Assembly: GCA_030272585.1 (NCBI GenBank)
Contig: BSYQ01000016.1
Coordinates: forward strand, 620,001-684,000
DNA from: Bryopsis sp. KO-2023
Taxonomy: Eukaryota > Chlorophyta > Ulvophyceae > Bryopsidales > Bryopsidaceae
Length of the DNA stretch: 64,000 bases
Reading direction: 5' to 3'
Below the pieces are notes generated by a model, which did not search any database, had not been told where the DNA came from, and saw only the letters and a program-made list of their open reading frames with translations. The translations under genes were made by a program, and so were the position numbers. Positions 43,415 through 53,772 of this stretch are shown in pieces (the first letter of the stretch is position 1; every line of letters begins with the position of its first letter).

Positions 43415-43978
43415 CTGCCCTTGGTATGCTATGTAGCACTAAGGCTTCTCGAGAGCACACACACACACACTAGAGCTCTCTAGGGTCTTGATATTAGATC
43501 AAGGAGAATATATCTCAGCAACCCCAGTCACAGCCCTCACTGATGTTTGTGGGTTTCCAGAAAAACCCCAGCCCACTTTCACTTGCTTATCCACCCAAAA
43601 GAAAACACCCCTTTGAGTAGCAACAAGCCCTATGGACCCAAACAAGCACACAGCACCACCAAAACTCTCCAACACTTGTGTTAGGGTAACTGAGCTGACC
43701 CTTACCCTAACCTAGGGTAAAACACTCAGTGAACAAGAAAACACCCCAAGTTTTCCTTCGCGAACTCAAACGAACCCCAATAGGCCACCCTGAAAACCGT
43801 CAGGATCTTTAAACGACCATATCTCGCTCGTCTGAACTCCGATAACAAAGCGACAAAATGTTCTGGAAAGCTCTTTTTCTGTAGATACTTTTTGCAACCT
43901 TGGAATCCCAATTCCAATACGTGTGCGAGCTGTAGCAGCCGAAAACGTGCGCTAATCGTCACTTGCTCCGAAACCAAC

Positions 43979-44213
43979 TGTTTATAACCTCTCCTGCACG
44001 ACCTTGTCGCCAAAAGAAGCCCCTTGGACAGCCCCTTGAAGTCCTTTAACCCTCCAACCCCATGGGTCCCATCAACCACGTGGAGGAACCTAGCAAGCTA
44101 GGCGGACACCCTGTCCAGTCACATCACCCATCAGGGGGATGTGACATCGACCACCCACTACGCCACCCACGTGGCTAGTGGAGGCGGCACACTCAGGCAA
44201 GGAGGGCATAACA
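43979..44213 (-). repeat. 5' LTR of element B
   Basis: 235 bp, matching 28864-29098. The inner edge leads directly into the primer-binding site complementary to a tRNA 3' end of the form ...TGCTCCGAAACCA. The outer flank (CCCCGCTATT...) does not match the left flank of the element. Confidence 0.9.
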
Positions 44214-44346
44214 CCCCGCTATTTACCTCGAGTGAACCGTCTGCCTCTCATCTTCGACCAGTGGATTCGACAGTGCACTCTGTTGCTCTTGTGCTCTTGC
44301 GCTGTTTCGTTGTAGCTATTTTCAAAGTTGGTTTTCACATTTTCAG

Positions 44347-45353
44347 TACGGAAAAACGAGGACACATCTTCCGAAGTCAGGAGAGCTCGCAGCGTGCTGC
44401 AAGAAGCATGACATATTTGAGGAAGTCGTCAGCAGACTCGGATCCAGGAACACGAATGCCCAAGTGGCTATCGAGACATCAAGACCTAGACTGGTATTGG
44501 CTTTTTTTTTCTTTTTTGATTGTTTGTGTAGCTTTTCCCTGATGGATGCCCTCTTTCAACTTTCATGCAAGAAGTATGGTGCTCATCTCTCAAGACACAT
44601 GCTTGTACTGATTTTTCGCAAACGAATTAAGAAGATCTATGGCCAACTGGAGGGCAATATTGAATTCGAAAGCGGGGGCAAAGAGTTTGTGGGGGGGGAG
44701 TGTCTGTGGAGCAGCTTTGAGTGAAAAAAAGTTGAATAAAATCTGCCATTTTTTTTTTTGGGGGGGGGGGGAGTGTAGTGTTCACAAAATTCACACTGGC
44801 TTCTTCACTGATACGAGCTGATCCCTTTTTCGAGACACTTCAATCTGCATTACATGCATATTTTAATTCATGGGATTTTTTTTGTCTTGAATTGCACCTT
44901 TCTTTTTCAAACTACAGAAACTACCATTGGTCGCTCACTGCAATTATGTCCAGTGTCTATCAGGGCCAAAGTTCAGATGCATCATATGTTTGAGTGATGT
45001 GAAAAAGAGCGAGGAGCTCAGGGAAATACCAAGCTGCGGACATACATTTTCACTCGAGCTGTGTTGATTCTTGTCTAGAGAGAAGGTGAGAAGCTCATTT
45101 TAATGGCTCCTGGCGAGTTATTATGGCAAACTATAGATAGGAAAACGATATTTTGGCACAAAGCAGCTGTGGAAAATAAGATCTTAGTGTTTTTCCTGGA
45201 ACTGGATCCATTCCAAATGAATACAAGCTTTGGCAGCTCGCCAGTTTGACAATCAGTTGCTACTCAGAAAATTTTGCAGTGGAATGCTATCTGGAAATCT
45301 CAGGCCAAGCCTAAAGGCCTGAAACTCATACAGTCTGTCCACTGTGCAAATGA
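44347..45353 (+). pseudogene. RING-H2 finger gene with an apparent one-base shift
   Basis: Plus-strand exons: 44347-44493 (YGKTRTHLPKSGELAACCKK...), 44572 to about 44680 (KYGAHLSRHMLVLIFRKRIK...), 44918-45085 and 45317-45353. The third reads FRCIICLSDVKKSEELREIP then SCGH, and after an extra T in a four-T run continues in the next frame as FHSSCVDSCLER. The last exon adds RPETHTVCPLCK and a stop, in phase. Together these supply all eight C3H2C3 zinc ligands of a RING-H2 ubiquitin-ligase domain. The one-base shift between the CGH and FH ligands means the gene is either a pseudogene or carries a sequencing error. The 5' end is not identified; it may have lain where element B inserted. Confidence 0.5.
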
Positions 45354-45499
45354 GTGATGTGGGCTCCACTTCCGGACAACAATAAACTGAGCGTTTCCTC
45401 TTTCTGCGAGAAATTTTGGTCACTTCCTCCTCTCATCCAAAAAAGAAAACTGAGAACCATATGCTGCAATATCCCTCAACCAAATTTTCCTACGTATCA

Positions 45500-46590
45500 A
45501 ATATTTTAACTTGATATTTTTGCATCGTGTGGAAGATTGGGATGTTTCGAACAGATATCCTGACACTCTAGCTTTATGAAGGTGTCTCTAGAATTGTAAA
45601 TCTTGAGAATCCTCAAAGTGAAATGGATTGCATATATCGTATTCTGGTGATCTGTATTCACAATGTGTAGGTGAGGACTCCTTCCGAACATTCATTGCCC
45701 AAGGATGCAGGCTTGAATCCCTCGGCCGCTGGCTCCAGCGAAAGAGGTGGAAAAAGCGCTCGCAGGGTTTCTTCACTGGTTTTCCAACAAGTCGGGATGA
45801 GCTGACGAGGAACAAATCAAAGAAGGGAACAAAAAAATAGCATCTGGGTTCAACCAGGAGGTTGTGCATTTTTTTTTTTTGAAGTCTTGGGCCAATCAAA
45901 TGCACTCCGAAGACACAAGGATTGAAAAAAAACAAGCTTCGAAGAATGAGAGGGTAAGCTGGCAATTCCTTGGACGGATGGAAAGGGATGTGTGGTCTGG
46001 CAAGAAATTAACAAGGTGATGTGGGAGTGCCGATTCCAATTCCGATTTCTTTTATTTGTCAGTAATTTCGTAACGAAAAAAGCTATATTCTGATGGGGAA
46101 TTCTTTCTTCCCCACAGTGTGAAATTTTCTGCAACTCAAAACTCTTGCCAGTTCTTGCATAGAAAGCTTTGCTCGTTTTCATATCAAATTGTCATCTCTT
46201 TTTTCTTTTGGGTTCTTGGGAAAATAAGAAAATTTCTATCGAGCAGTTTCCTTGAGAAAAATCCCATTGATACGAAAATTACCAGCTGAGGACTTGATCT
46301 TGGTTTTCCAAATTTATACATTCTCATTCGCTGAAAACCTTTGCATAAGCCCAAGTGCTTGAAATAGATTTGCAATGCATTATAATTTTCGGATCAAAGC
46401 ATACCTACGACAGCGCTGAGGAACTGAAGCACTGCTGGACCATCATTTTTTACACTGGAGGAATTTAATAATCCGTCACATTGTTGTTTCACAGGCCGTG
46501 ATGCTGCTTGGGATGGTGGGTTTTGACGATTGTGATGTGAATTGCGATGATTGGGAAGCGGATGACACCGATATTGCATCCGTCGACTAG
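45500..46590. other. Possible exons on either strand, unresolved
   Basis: Splice-bounded open pieces occur on both strands. Plus: 45885-45953 (SWANQMHSEDTRIEKKQASK) and 46495-46590 (GFDDCDVNCDDWEADDTDIA, stop). Minus: a piece ending LNSSSVKNDGPAVLQFLSAV with a GTATGC donor, one reading LGLCKGFQRMRMYKFGKP with a GTAATT donor, and one reading SFELQKISHCGEERIPHQN. I recognise no family and cannot choose the strand. The region most likely contains one small uncharacterised gene. Confidence 0.25.
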
Positions 46591-46729
46591 GAAATGATCC
46601 AGCAATAGTTCAATGTTGATGAAGACATTGACAATGAGGATGAAGGTCTGCACTCCGCTTTGCCTGGATCATTTGGGGCTGCCCATCAACCAAAAGAAAA
46701 CTGAAAAAAAAAAGCTGAAAACTATTTCC

Positions 46730-46787
46730 AGGGCTGCTGGTCGCCAGTGGCGACTCGCCATAGCCTGGTTCGAGTCCAGGCAGCCCT
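46730..46787 (+). other. tRNA-like three-stem structure lacking D/anticodon arms
   Basis: A perfect 7-bp acceptor-like stem (AGGGCTG / CAGCCCT) encloses a 6-bp hairpin GTCGCC-AGT-GGCGAC and a perfect T arm CCTGG-TTCGAGT-CCAGG whose loop matches the Pol III B box. The whole is 58 nt, too short for a normal tRNA. A separate minus-strand element at 3361-3405 has the same acceptor-plus-T-arm plan. Possible identities are a truncated tRNA, a SINE head, or a genuine minimal tRNA-like RNA. Confidence 0.5.
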
Positions 46788-46865
46788 GACAAAAAGGAAA
46801 TCAATCAATTCTATTATATTGCAGCAAAAAGAGCCCATCACCCCCAATCAATCGATCATCAAACA

Positions 46866-47170
46866 CACCGTCGGCGCCACTAACGACGAAACGTCGGTGT
46901 GCAACGACGAAACGTCGGTGCCATCAACGACGAAACGTCGGCGTGCAACGACGAAACGTCGGTGCCATCAACGACGAATCGACGGTGTCACCAACGACAA
47001 ACCGTCGGCGCCACCAACGACGGTGCGTCGGCATCACCAACGACGAACCGTCGGTGTGTGCCGACGAATCGACGGCACACACCGACGGTTCGTCGTTGGT
47101 GCGCCGACGCTCGATACGACGATATCGACCGTCGTTGAGGCGTCGTCGACGGCGTCGTTGGCCACCCCGT
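46866..47170. repeat. Degenerate tandem repeat of AACGACGAA(A/C)CGTCGG units with a 67-nt hairpin
   Basis: Units built on AACGACGAAACGTCGGTG recur about eight times with drift, first direct and then inverted. At 47035-47101 two 29-bp arms pair perfectly around a 9-nt loop. Further CGACG/CGTCG palindromes follow (GTCGTCGACGGC near 47145). The CGACG palette matches the palindromes at 28429-28612, on the other side of the retrotransposons and within the same proposed intron. Confidence 0.85.
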
Positions 47171-47311
47171 TTGTCTTGTGTGAAGAGTCGACTTTAGTTA
47201 GGCCTCGTTCGTTCGATGTATTGCCTTCTCGTGCGCTACGTAGCATTTCTGGATTCTGGTGTCGATTTGCTTGAATCTGCTTGAATTTGCATTTTTGCTT
47301 ATGTGGTTCAG

Positions 47312-47935
47312 GCAGCAAATGTAATAGCTGCACGAAGAGCTGCCCGGTAAGCGCTCACCGTTGATCCTGCTCGTGCGTTTTGCTGCTGTGTGTGTGTCAA
47401 GCAGTCTTGCTGATGGTCATTCTTGCTTGTGTTCAGAGATGTTACAAGAGGGTTTGCGAAGAAGTCGAGTGCAAGTTGCGGGGTGGCAAGTGCCGCGGCG
47501 CCGATTGCTGTGGTGCGTACGAGAAGAAGTGCAGCTACGGCTTGAGGCGTCTTCTCGGCAGAAGAAATCGCAAGAGCAAGCGCAGGACTGGTGGCGGAGG
47601 TGGTGGTGGCGGAGGTGGTGGTGGCGGAGGCGGCGGTGGCGGAGGTGGTGGCGGCGGCGGAGGTGGTGGCGGCGGAGGTGGTGGTGGTGGTGGTGGTGGT
47701 GGTGGTGGCGGCGGCGGCGGCGGCGGAGGTGGTGGTGGTGGTGGTGGTGGTGGCGGAGGAGGCGGCGGCGGTGAGTTTTTTTTGCAGATTTGGACGTTCA
47801 AAATAAGCTAAATAAAAAATTATAATATTTGCAAGTGCAAGTGCCAGACGTGTTTGTAATGGTCTTGCAGGACGACATTGCTGGAAGGAGTGCAAGTCAT
47901 GCAAAGTTTGCAAGAAGGTCTGCATTTGCCATTGA
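47312..47935 (+). CDS. Cys-rich basic peptide with a 61-glycine linker (exons 3-5)
   Basis: Exon 3 (47312-47346) reads GSKCNSCTKSCP. Exon 4 (47437-47770) reads RCYKRVCEEVECKLRGGKCR, GADCCGAYEKKC and a basic stretch RRLLGRRNRKSKRRT, then about 61 glycines from GGN repeats. Exon 5 (47871-47935) reads RHCWKECKSCKVCKKVCICH and a stop. All three junctions agree in phase (GTAAGC and GTGAGT donors). The mature product would have 16 Cys: a basic Cys-rich head, a poly-Gly tether and a CxxC/CxC tail resembling metallothionein or antimicrobial-peptide spacing. With the exons at 28147-28399 it makes 191 aa including a signal peptide. I recognise no family; an extracellular metal-binding, antimicrobial or wall-associated role is only inference. 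Confidence 0.6.
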
Positions 47936-49205
47936 GGTCCCCTTGCTACTCTTGCTGGAGACAATCTGTCCGGTGTTGGCAGTGGACGCATCCGAGTCCG
48001 ACAACATCGTTATCGTGAATTGGTTTTTTTTTGTTTATCAAATTTATGAGTATTGTCGCTGATCACCTCAGTTTCATGATTGGCATTATTAATTTATTAG
48101 GAAGATACTTTTGCTGAGCACCTCAGTTTCATGGTCAGTGTTTTTGGGATGCCTACACCAAGCATCATCTGGTGTATCATTTTGGCATGTAAAAAAACTT
48201 TGTGATTTGAATCCGTTACTGTGATTGAAATTTTTTCCCAATCGTAGTAATAGTGCTGGAGCAATATTAGCATATGAGCATTTGCATATGCATGTCCCAT
48301 CCAACCTTGTTCATGTCAAGAGGAGCATTTTGAGATCTAGTGCCAATTGTGTTCAACCATTTGGTCTCATCCGTCACAACTGCCACACACAGAATTATGA
48401 TGGAAACATAATCGGTTTGTCTCAAGCTGACAGCAAGTTGTAGTTGACATAAAAAGCACCACTTTCCAACAAAACCAAAAACAAAAGGAAGCCCTCCTTT
48501 TGTAGCCTAAATGGGAGAGAAAGAAAGGAAGCTATGATTTTACTGTGTTTGAAGCTGAGTCTTGTGTGCCACTAAAATCAAAAGCTGGGGGTGGGGGAGA
48601 AATCAAGACGTCTTTTGATTAAGCTTGCCTGCTCTTCCATCACAATTGTTGGATCAACCCGACGAAAAACTTCAGATTTTCTGTTCACCCTAGTCAATTT
48701 ATTTTTTTCTCTGACTAGACTCATGCTGATTTCCTGGTGGTATTTGCAGTCAAATTTCGGTTTATCGCTGGGATATTTCATGTTCAAACAACAAGAGGTA
48801 AAAAATCACGTCCGAACAATCAGCCCGTGATGCTAGGAAATTGTCCATCAGAGTATTTCTTTATTGATCCTACCCTCACCCAAACACCTGCCACAGCTCA
48901 ACTAGGATTCAAACTCAATCTGTTCGTGTACAGACTTGGGCACCATAATGGATCTGAATGAGAAGTGGTACTTTTATTAGTCGTTCGAGATCCTGTGTTG
49001 ACAAAATAGAATTACATGTGTGAACAGAGGCACCTCGTTGCAGTATTTTTGCATGCAAATACAGAACGCTTTCATTATCCCGACCTCCAACAAATCACCG
49101 CTCGGGATTTCGACTAAAAGTCAAGTCACTGCATAGTATCTTTGAAATGAGTTTCGAACACAATGGGTTCCATTTCCCAGTATTTCGCACACATGAGCAT
49201 GTCAT
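47936..49205. other. Intergenic; no supported gene
   Basis: Short frames occur (minus 48578-48787 is moderately protein-like, reading MSLVREKNKLTRVNRKSEVF) but no splice-linked gene or known domain emerges. Confidence 0.35.
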
Positions 49206-50285
49206 TCAACGCTCAAGCATGTTTAATGGTCGTTGGAGGACGGTTCTTCTTGGCTCCCTGCCAAAACGCCAATGCGCAACTGCGGGCTGTGGCCATCTTC
49301 CTGTAAAACTGGATCGGCAAGGTTGGCTGGGATGACCAGGGTGCGCTCCATCAATGTCTCCACAAAACAAACTTGCTCGACCAGATCCCAGGCGAACTCG
49401 CTCAACAGTGCGCTTCAAAGGGGAAGCTCCACGAATGTCCTGGGTGCTCAGAGAGGTAGAAATTCGATTTTGAGGTCTGCGCCTGGACCCCTGGTAACGC
49501 AAGATTGGATTTCTTTTCATCCATTTCCCTTCCCCGGCAAGCAAACAATTGCGCAGGACTGAGTTTGACATTTCTGTTGATCGGTGTGAATGTTCAACCC
49601 CGTTTATAATATATGATGCTTTACCACTATGTCCCTGACGTTGAGCGTATCCCGTAGCAGCGTCGAAGAGATGCTAAGCCTGTTTGAAGTTCCCAAAATA
49701 TCATTGCAATCCATCGTGGAAGGCAAGCGCCCAACAGACAGGCCCCTGCGTTGGCGGCAAGAGGAGCATCAATAACAGCGTTGTATATTCTGTAGGTGTT
49801 TCCATGCCACCACCCTCCAGAAAACCAAAGAAAGACCATTCTGAAAACACAGACCCACCTTCCCGATGGACATCCTGGAAGGGGTGGAAGAGTGGTATTC
49901 GATTGAGTGCTTGAACGCGGTGTAGCCGGAGCTGGGTTGGGATTGGGCCGTCTCTGGGCACCGCAACCTAGACCTGCAGATCTGGCTGGGGAAAGGCCGT
50001 AGAGGTGGGCGCTGTGTTGTTCCATGCAGACGCGACGCAAAATCAACAGAGCGCGATACAGATTGTAAGAGCTTGGAACAGCCAAGAGACCCCAGCAGTG
50101 GACACTCGACACAGACGGTTTGGCATTGTCCGACTCGAACCGCGACAACTATGCCCCGCCGCCATCTTTGACACGATGCGGAAGCAACGGGTGTCGATGA
50201 GTGGGCGGGGTAGGGTGTTGCACGCAAAGGCGCCCAGGATTAGCATGGTCTGGAGAAGTTTCACAGCGTCGTTAGTCGTCGACAA
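49206..50285 (-). CDS. Uncharacterised minus-strand gene, structure uncertain
   Basis: Coding-like pieces on the minus strand include a start-like frame at 50285 with a hydrophobic N-terminus (MSTTNDAVKLLQTMLILGAF), a piece near 49750-49632 bounded by CGCAG| and |GTAAAG (GLSVGRLPSTMDCNDILGTS), and a terminal piece reading SEFAWDLVEQVCFVETLMER then TLVIPANLADPVLQEDG, ending at 49223. Upstream of the last piece the frame that looks natural (HPGHSWSFPFEA) is one base out, so either an intron is missed, the gene is broken, or a base is missing in the sequence. No family is recognised. Confidence 0.3.
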
Positions 50286-50496
50286 AACCTCGTTTCACAC
50301 TTAGTCAAGAAGTCAACGCGCGCACGCACAGCGCTTCTTGCAGTTCGCTAGCGCCACCGAGCTGCTTTCAATCAGCTCGTGGTTTGAGGTAAACGATAAG
50401 GCACACGAGCAGGTGCGAACAAGAGAACACTAAGCCATGGAAATACACATACGCCATTGGCAAAGGAAAGTCAAAAGAAGGAAGGAAATACAATCT

Positions 50497-52814
50497 CTAC
50501 GCCGAGCACAATACGTCGAACAGTTTGGCACAGATGGAGGTCACCCAATAGCGTTCTCGCTCGGACCAAGCCCTGCAGTAGAACACCAAGCGAATCAAAG
50601 CATTGACTGGGGCACCAATGTCGGCCCAGGCAGACCAAAACACAAATAGCCCTGCAGACGGACGGTGACCTCACAGTTGCACAAAGCCAATGGCAGAATT
50701 CCTCAGAAAAGGCCTTTTCAAGCTTCCCCCATTTTTTAATGAATGGTATGGTTGCATGTCTACTTCACAGAAGGAAAACTTGTTCAGGAGCTACCGTGTC
50801 ACACCTCTCTTGATCTGACAGCAATATCAAAGCAGCTTCAGGGGGATCCGAGCCACTCTTGGGATCAAAAGGTTCCAGTGTTTGAATCAGCATGGATCGC
50901 ACACCAGAGGGCAAAATCGATGTTCCAGTCTTGGCCACTGTGTCGATTTTCCCTCTATCAGGTAAATTAAGCACTTTGACAGCGGAAGCCTTTGTGAAAA
51001 GACTCGCGAGTGGGGGGGATGACCTCACCATTGCCGACACATCCTGCCCATGGCAGACAAGGATGAAACGATGAAACGAGAACTTTGAGTCGAACGCTTT
51101 TCACCGAAAAACTTGTGGAAGTCCTTATCGACCTCAATGGTGATATGCATATGTGTGTAAATAAGCTTCAAAAACAAAGAGTCTAGATCGTGCATGCAGG
51201 CAGATATGTACGGCTTTTTGTATGAAAAGTGGTAATTGATTGCATCTCAATGTCAATGCCAATACCTTGGAGAGCTGTGTCAAGCTGGCTGCTTTATCAG
51301 GGCCCTTCACAATTTCAATCGGCAACGCCCCTCGAGCCATTATCACCTCCCCACTTTTCCACAAAAAAATTGAACAAGAATTGGTGTTCTTGAGAAGAGC
51401 ATAGGAAGTCCATGCGAGCTCCTGATTGGCATTGAAAAAAAAACTTAACTGGAATCTAGGATTGGGACATTCGTTCCACGCCCTCTCCATGTATTTGCCC
51501 CAGTTCAGTGATTCCAGCTTGGAGGATCTCAGCAGAACACTCTTGCACGGTTGTGCATATTTCCATATTTCCCAAGATTGGTTGATTCACATATTTTTCA
51601 TCTAAAAGGTTCAATTACCTGCTTGACGGCATCATCCAAACCTTCACTCAGTAAAAAACCCTGTTGAGTGTCTGGAATCGCACTTGCTTGCCTTCGACCT
51701 CTCCCTGGCTGAAGCTCCTTCAGTCGACTTTCGATGGTGGGGGCGACGATGCAAGTCAGACATAGCACCAAGCCCAAAATCTCAGACCTTTCCTGAAAGA
51801 ACAGCAAATCAAAATGATCGGAACAACAACACTGCCGTTTCATAAGTAAATCTCAATTGGTGGAAATACACCACTATATATATATATATTCGGAATGCAT
51901 GGAGATTGCTGGGAAAGCTGGCAGTCTTGCCTGTGCATGTGTGATTCCAGTTCCGGTGGCCCAGTGATTTGCAGCAAGAAGAAAAACTCCGGCAGCACCG
52001 ACAATTCTGGGAATGTTGGAGTCATCAAAGCCAGGTATCCCCAGAGTGAAACGGAAAACAGCTACATCCAATTCTTCCTCACCAAAGCCCCCTGTCCGAT
52101 CACAACAGCCATTTTACATCGACCAGGCGTAGTTTGGAGGTTATGACTTGCAGAAGGTCACGATCTCCCCTTTTCACAGGATGGAATGCTCTGAGTACAT
52201 GCTGGGTATATACATACATATGCAAATCAAAGAACAGTTTGTTTCAAGAATTGCGCACCTGCCTGTTTTGCATGAGGAGCAATTCTCTGCCTGTCACATC
52301 GGCCAACCCTCCCCTACAAAGACGAAACGTCTTTTTGTATTTTGTGAGGAGCCTCCAACTGGGTCAACATTTTTGTAAAAAAAATCGTCCAGTTTCAACG
52401 ACAAGCTAATGCACGATTGGCCCCTCTACAATTCAAAATCTGAATAAATTGAAAATCTGTCATGCCACCTCAATCAAAACATGCATAAACCTGCATAGTA
52501 TCAAAGATGAGGAAAAAAAAGGGTGCTTCAGGGATTTTCCTGGAACGAAGGCCGAAGCCCAGTGAACGAGCTATTCTGCAGCCACCTCGGAATGACTGTC
52601 ATTATAGCATCTCTACATACTCTGCCCCAACACAGGCACCTAGCTGATCAACCAACCCACTTTCAATGCAGGTTTCAAACGAAAAGCACCCCCCCCGATG
52701 AACCCCTTCGAGAAGCAACTCTTGGACAACAGCATCCTGCGAATTGAAGGTCCTCTCCTCAATCCATTTAACGCCAAGTTGACGCGCCACCACTGTACGA
52801 CAACCGATATTCAT
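50497..52814 (-). CDS. CCB2/CCB4-like cytochrome b6f cofactor-assembly protein
   Basis: Minus-strand exons 52313-52259, 52091-51931, 51792-51619, 51421-51266, 51043-50805 and 50572-50497 join in phase. They encode an Arg-rich transit-like start (GRVGRCDRQRIAPHAKQA), FRFTLGIPGFDDSNIPRIVG, two hydrophobic spans (AAGVFLLAANHW; EILGLVLCLTCIVAP), ELAWTSYALLKNTNSCSIFL, ILPSGVRSMLIQTLEP and a C-terminus AWSERERYWVTSICAKLFDV. This matches my recollection of the CCB2/CCB4 family, thylakoid proteins that attach heme ci to cytochrome b6. The first exon is uncertain; the ATG at 52814 opens a candidate, and its donor was not resolved. The intron after 51931 starts with GC (CAG|GCAAGA). It is divergent from the Tim8-like gene, with about 100 bp between the starts. 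Confidence 0.6.
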
Positions 52815-52916
52815 CTTGGGCGTACTGAATATAAATCATACATTCGTTTCAAATCGTGCTCTCTGCGACCCTGAGAGTGTGTGTGCGAGTTTACTGGCGC
52901 TGCTTGGCAAACCAAT
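52815..52916. promoter_or_regulatory. Probable bidirectional promoter between the CCB-like and Tim8-like genes
   Basis: If the minus-strand ATG at 52814 is used, only 102 bp separate it from the plus-strand ATG at 52917. The gap contains AT-rich sequence (GAATATAAATCATACA). Shared control is inferred from spacing; no specific motif is claimed. Confidence 0.35.
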
Positions 52917-53150
52917 ATGAGCGATTTAGGGAAGACGGGGGTTTCCCCAGCCATGGCTGAGGAATTGGTTCACGAACAACAGAAAGCTGTGGTTCAACGG
53001 CTGGTGGCGAAAGTCACGGATATCTGTTGGGATAAGTGTATGGGGACCCCTGGCAGCAGTCTCAGCTCCAGAGAAGGATATTGCCTGGAAAACTGTGCAA
53101 AAAGGTTTCTGGACACTCATCAATATATTCTGAGAAAGGCTCAACAATAG
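52917..53150 (+). CDS. Small Tim chaperone (Tim8/Tim13 type)
   Basis: A single open exon of 77 aa. It carries the twin CX3C signature, C37-WDK-C41 and C56-LEN-C60, spaced by 14 residues, with MGTPGSSLSSREGY between and KRFLDTHQYIL after, as in Tim8/Tim13. These proteins form hexamers in the mitochondrial intermembrane space that escort hydrophobic carrier and inner-membrane precursors to TIM22; the cysteines form two disulfides through Mia40. I chose ATG 52917 over an upstream in-frame ATG at 52881 because it gives the usual length. CWDKC and the SSLSS segment favour Tim8 over Tim13, but only moderately. Confidence 0.85.
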   Translation: MSDLGKTGVSPAMAEELVHEQQKAVVQRLVAKVTDICWDKCMGTPGSSLSSREGYCLENCAKRFLDTHQYILRKAQQ

Positions 53151-53772
53151 GGGGAGGAGCAATTTTCATGTCTGATGTGCCGGTTTTCTTATTCTGAAGG
53201 AGTTTAGTCAACATCTGGGAATATAGGAAGAGTTCGATTGGGAATTTGAATGAGGGAAAGGTCGATGTGACCCTGAAGAGAGGGATTTTTTGAAGATCTC
53301 CTGGACTTGGTCGGGAGAAAGAGAGAGAGCATGGGGGTGGGGTTAGCTACCAATAGATGTGGGGGGGGGGAATGGATGATTTTACATGGGTTTGAAATTT
53401 TTTGTTTCAGACAAAAGTCCCTAGTTTTAATTAGCAAGATTTTGGTCTCCAGGAAGCCTTGCAGTTTGTTGTTGCATAATGACCCTTCCCTTTTCTGCTG
53501 CAACAAGTGTCTTTTACACTTTGGTTTTTGCATCAGCCACCAGTAAGATGTGAAGTGTTACGATTGCAAGCCTGCGATCAATAATACCTGGGAGAGAGGG
53601 CATTTCTGGAGATGTCTTGGACTGGCTTTACTGGGTGGGGTGCAAGTTGGTCTATTGCTGGTGTTCGTGATGCCCGTCTTGGTCAACTGTGGGTTGGACC
53701 ACCAGATGCATTGTCATATTCCTTTTGCTGGGATCTGAACATTGCAGGTTACGTTTCTTGGGGGTCTTTGCA
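53151..53772. other. 3' flanks of two convergent genes
   Basis: Sequence between the Tim8-like stop and the stop of the minus-strand TPR-methyltransferase gene. Frames here are chance. It should hold both 3' untranslated regions. Confidence 0.45.

Larger units (their letters stand above)
28864..44213 (-). mobile_element. Ty3/Gypsy LTR retrotransposon B (chromovirus), host of nested element A
   Basis: The outer element has 235-bp LTRs at 28864-29098 and 43979-44213 that look identical over the stretches I compared, each TG...CA when read along the element. It lies on the minus strand. A primer-binding site begins one or two bases inside the right LTR (TGGTTTCGGAGCA) and a purine tract (GGAGGGGGAGGA) abuts the left LTR. 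One long gag-pol frame lies at 38078-43414. Element A is inserted in its 3' untranslated part; without A the element is about 6.9 kb. It looks whole apart from that insertion, and the matching LTRs suggest a young copy. I find no target duplication at its outer ends. Confidence 0.9.

Noticed and set aside
46866-47170. Possible CRISPR-like array
   Set aside because: Repeats are degenerate, overlapping and without unique spacers, in a eukaryotic nuclear context.
47361-47811. Poly-Trp/Arg, poly-Ala/Val and poly-Pro frames over the GGN repeat
   Set aside because: These are other-frame readings of the glycine-codon repeat; only the Gly frame connects to the Cys-rich exons in phase.
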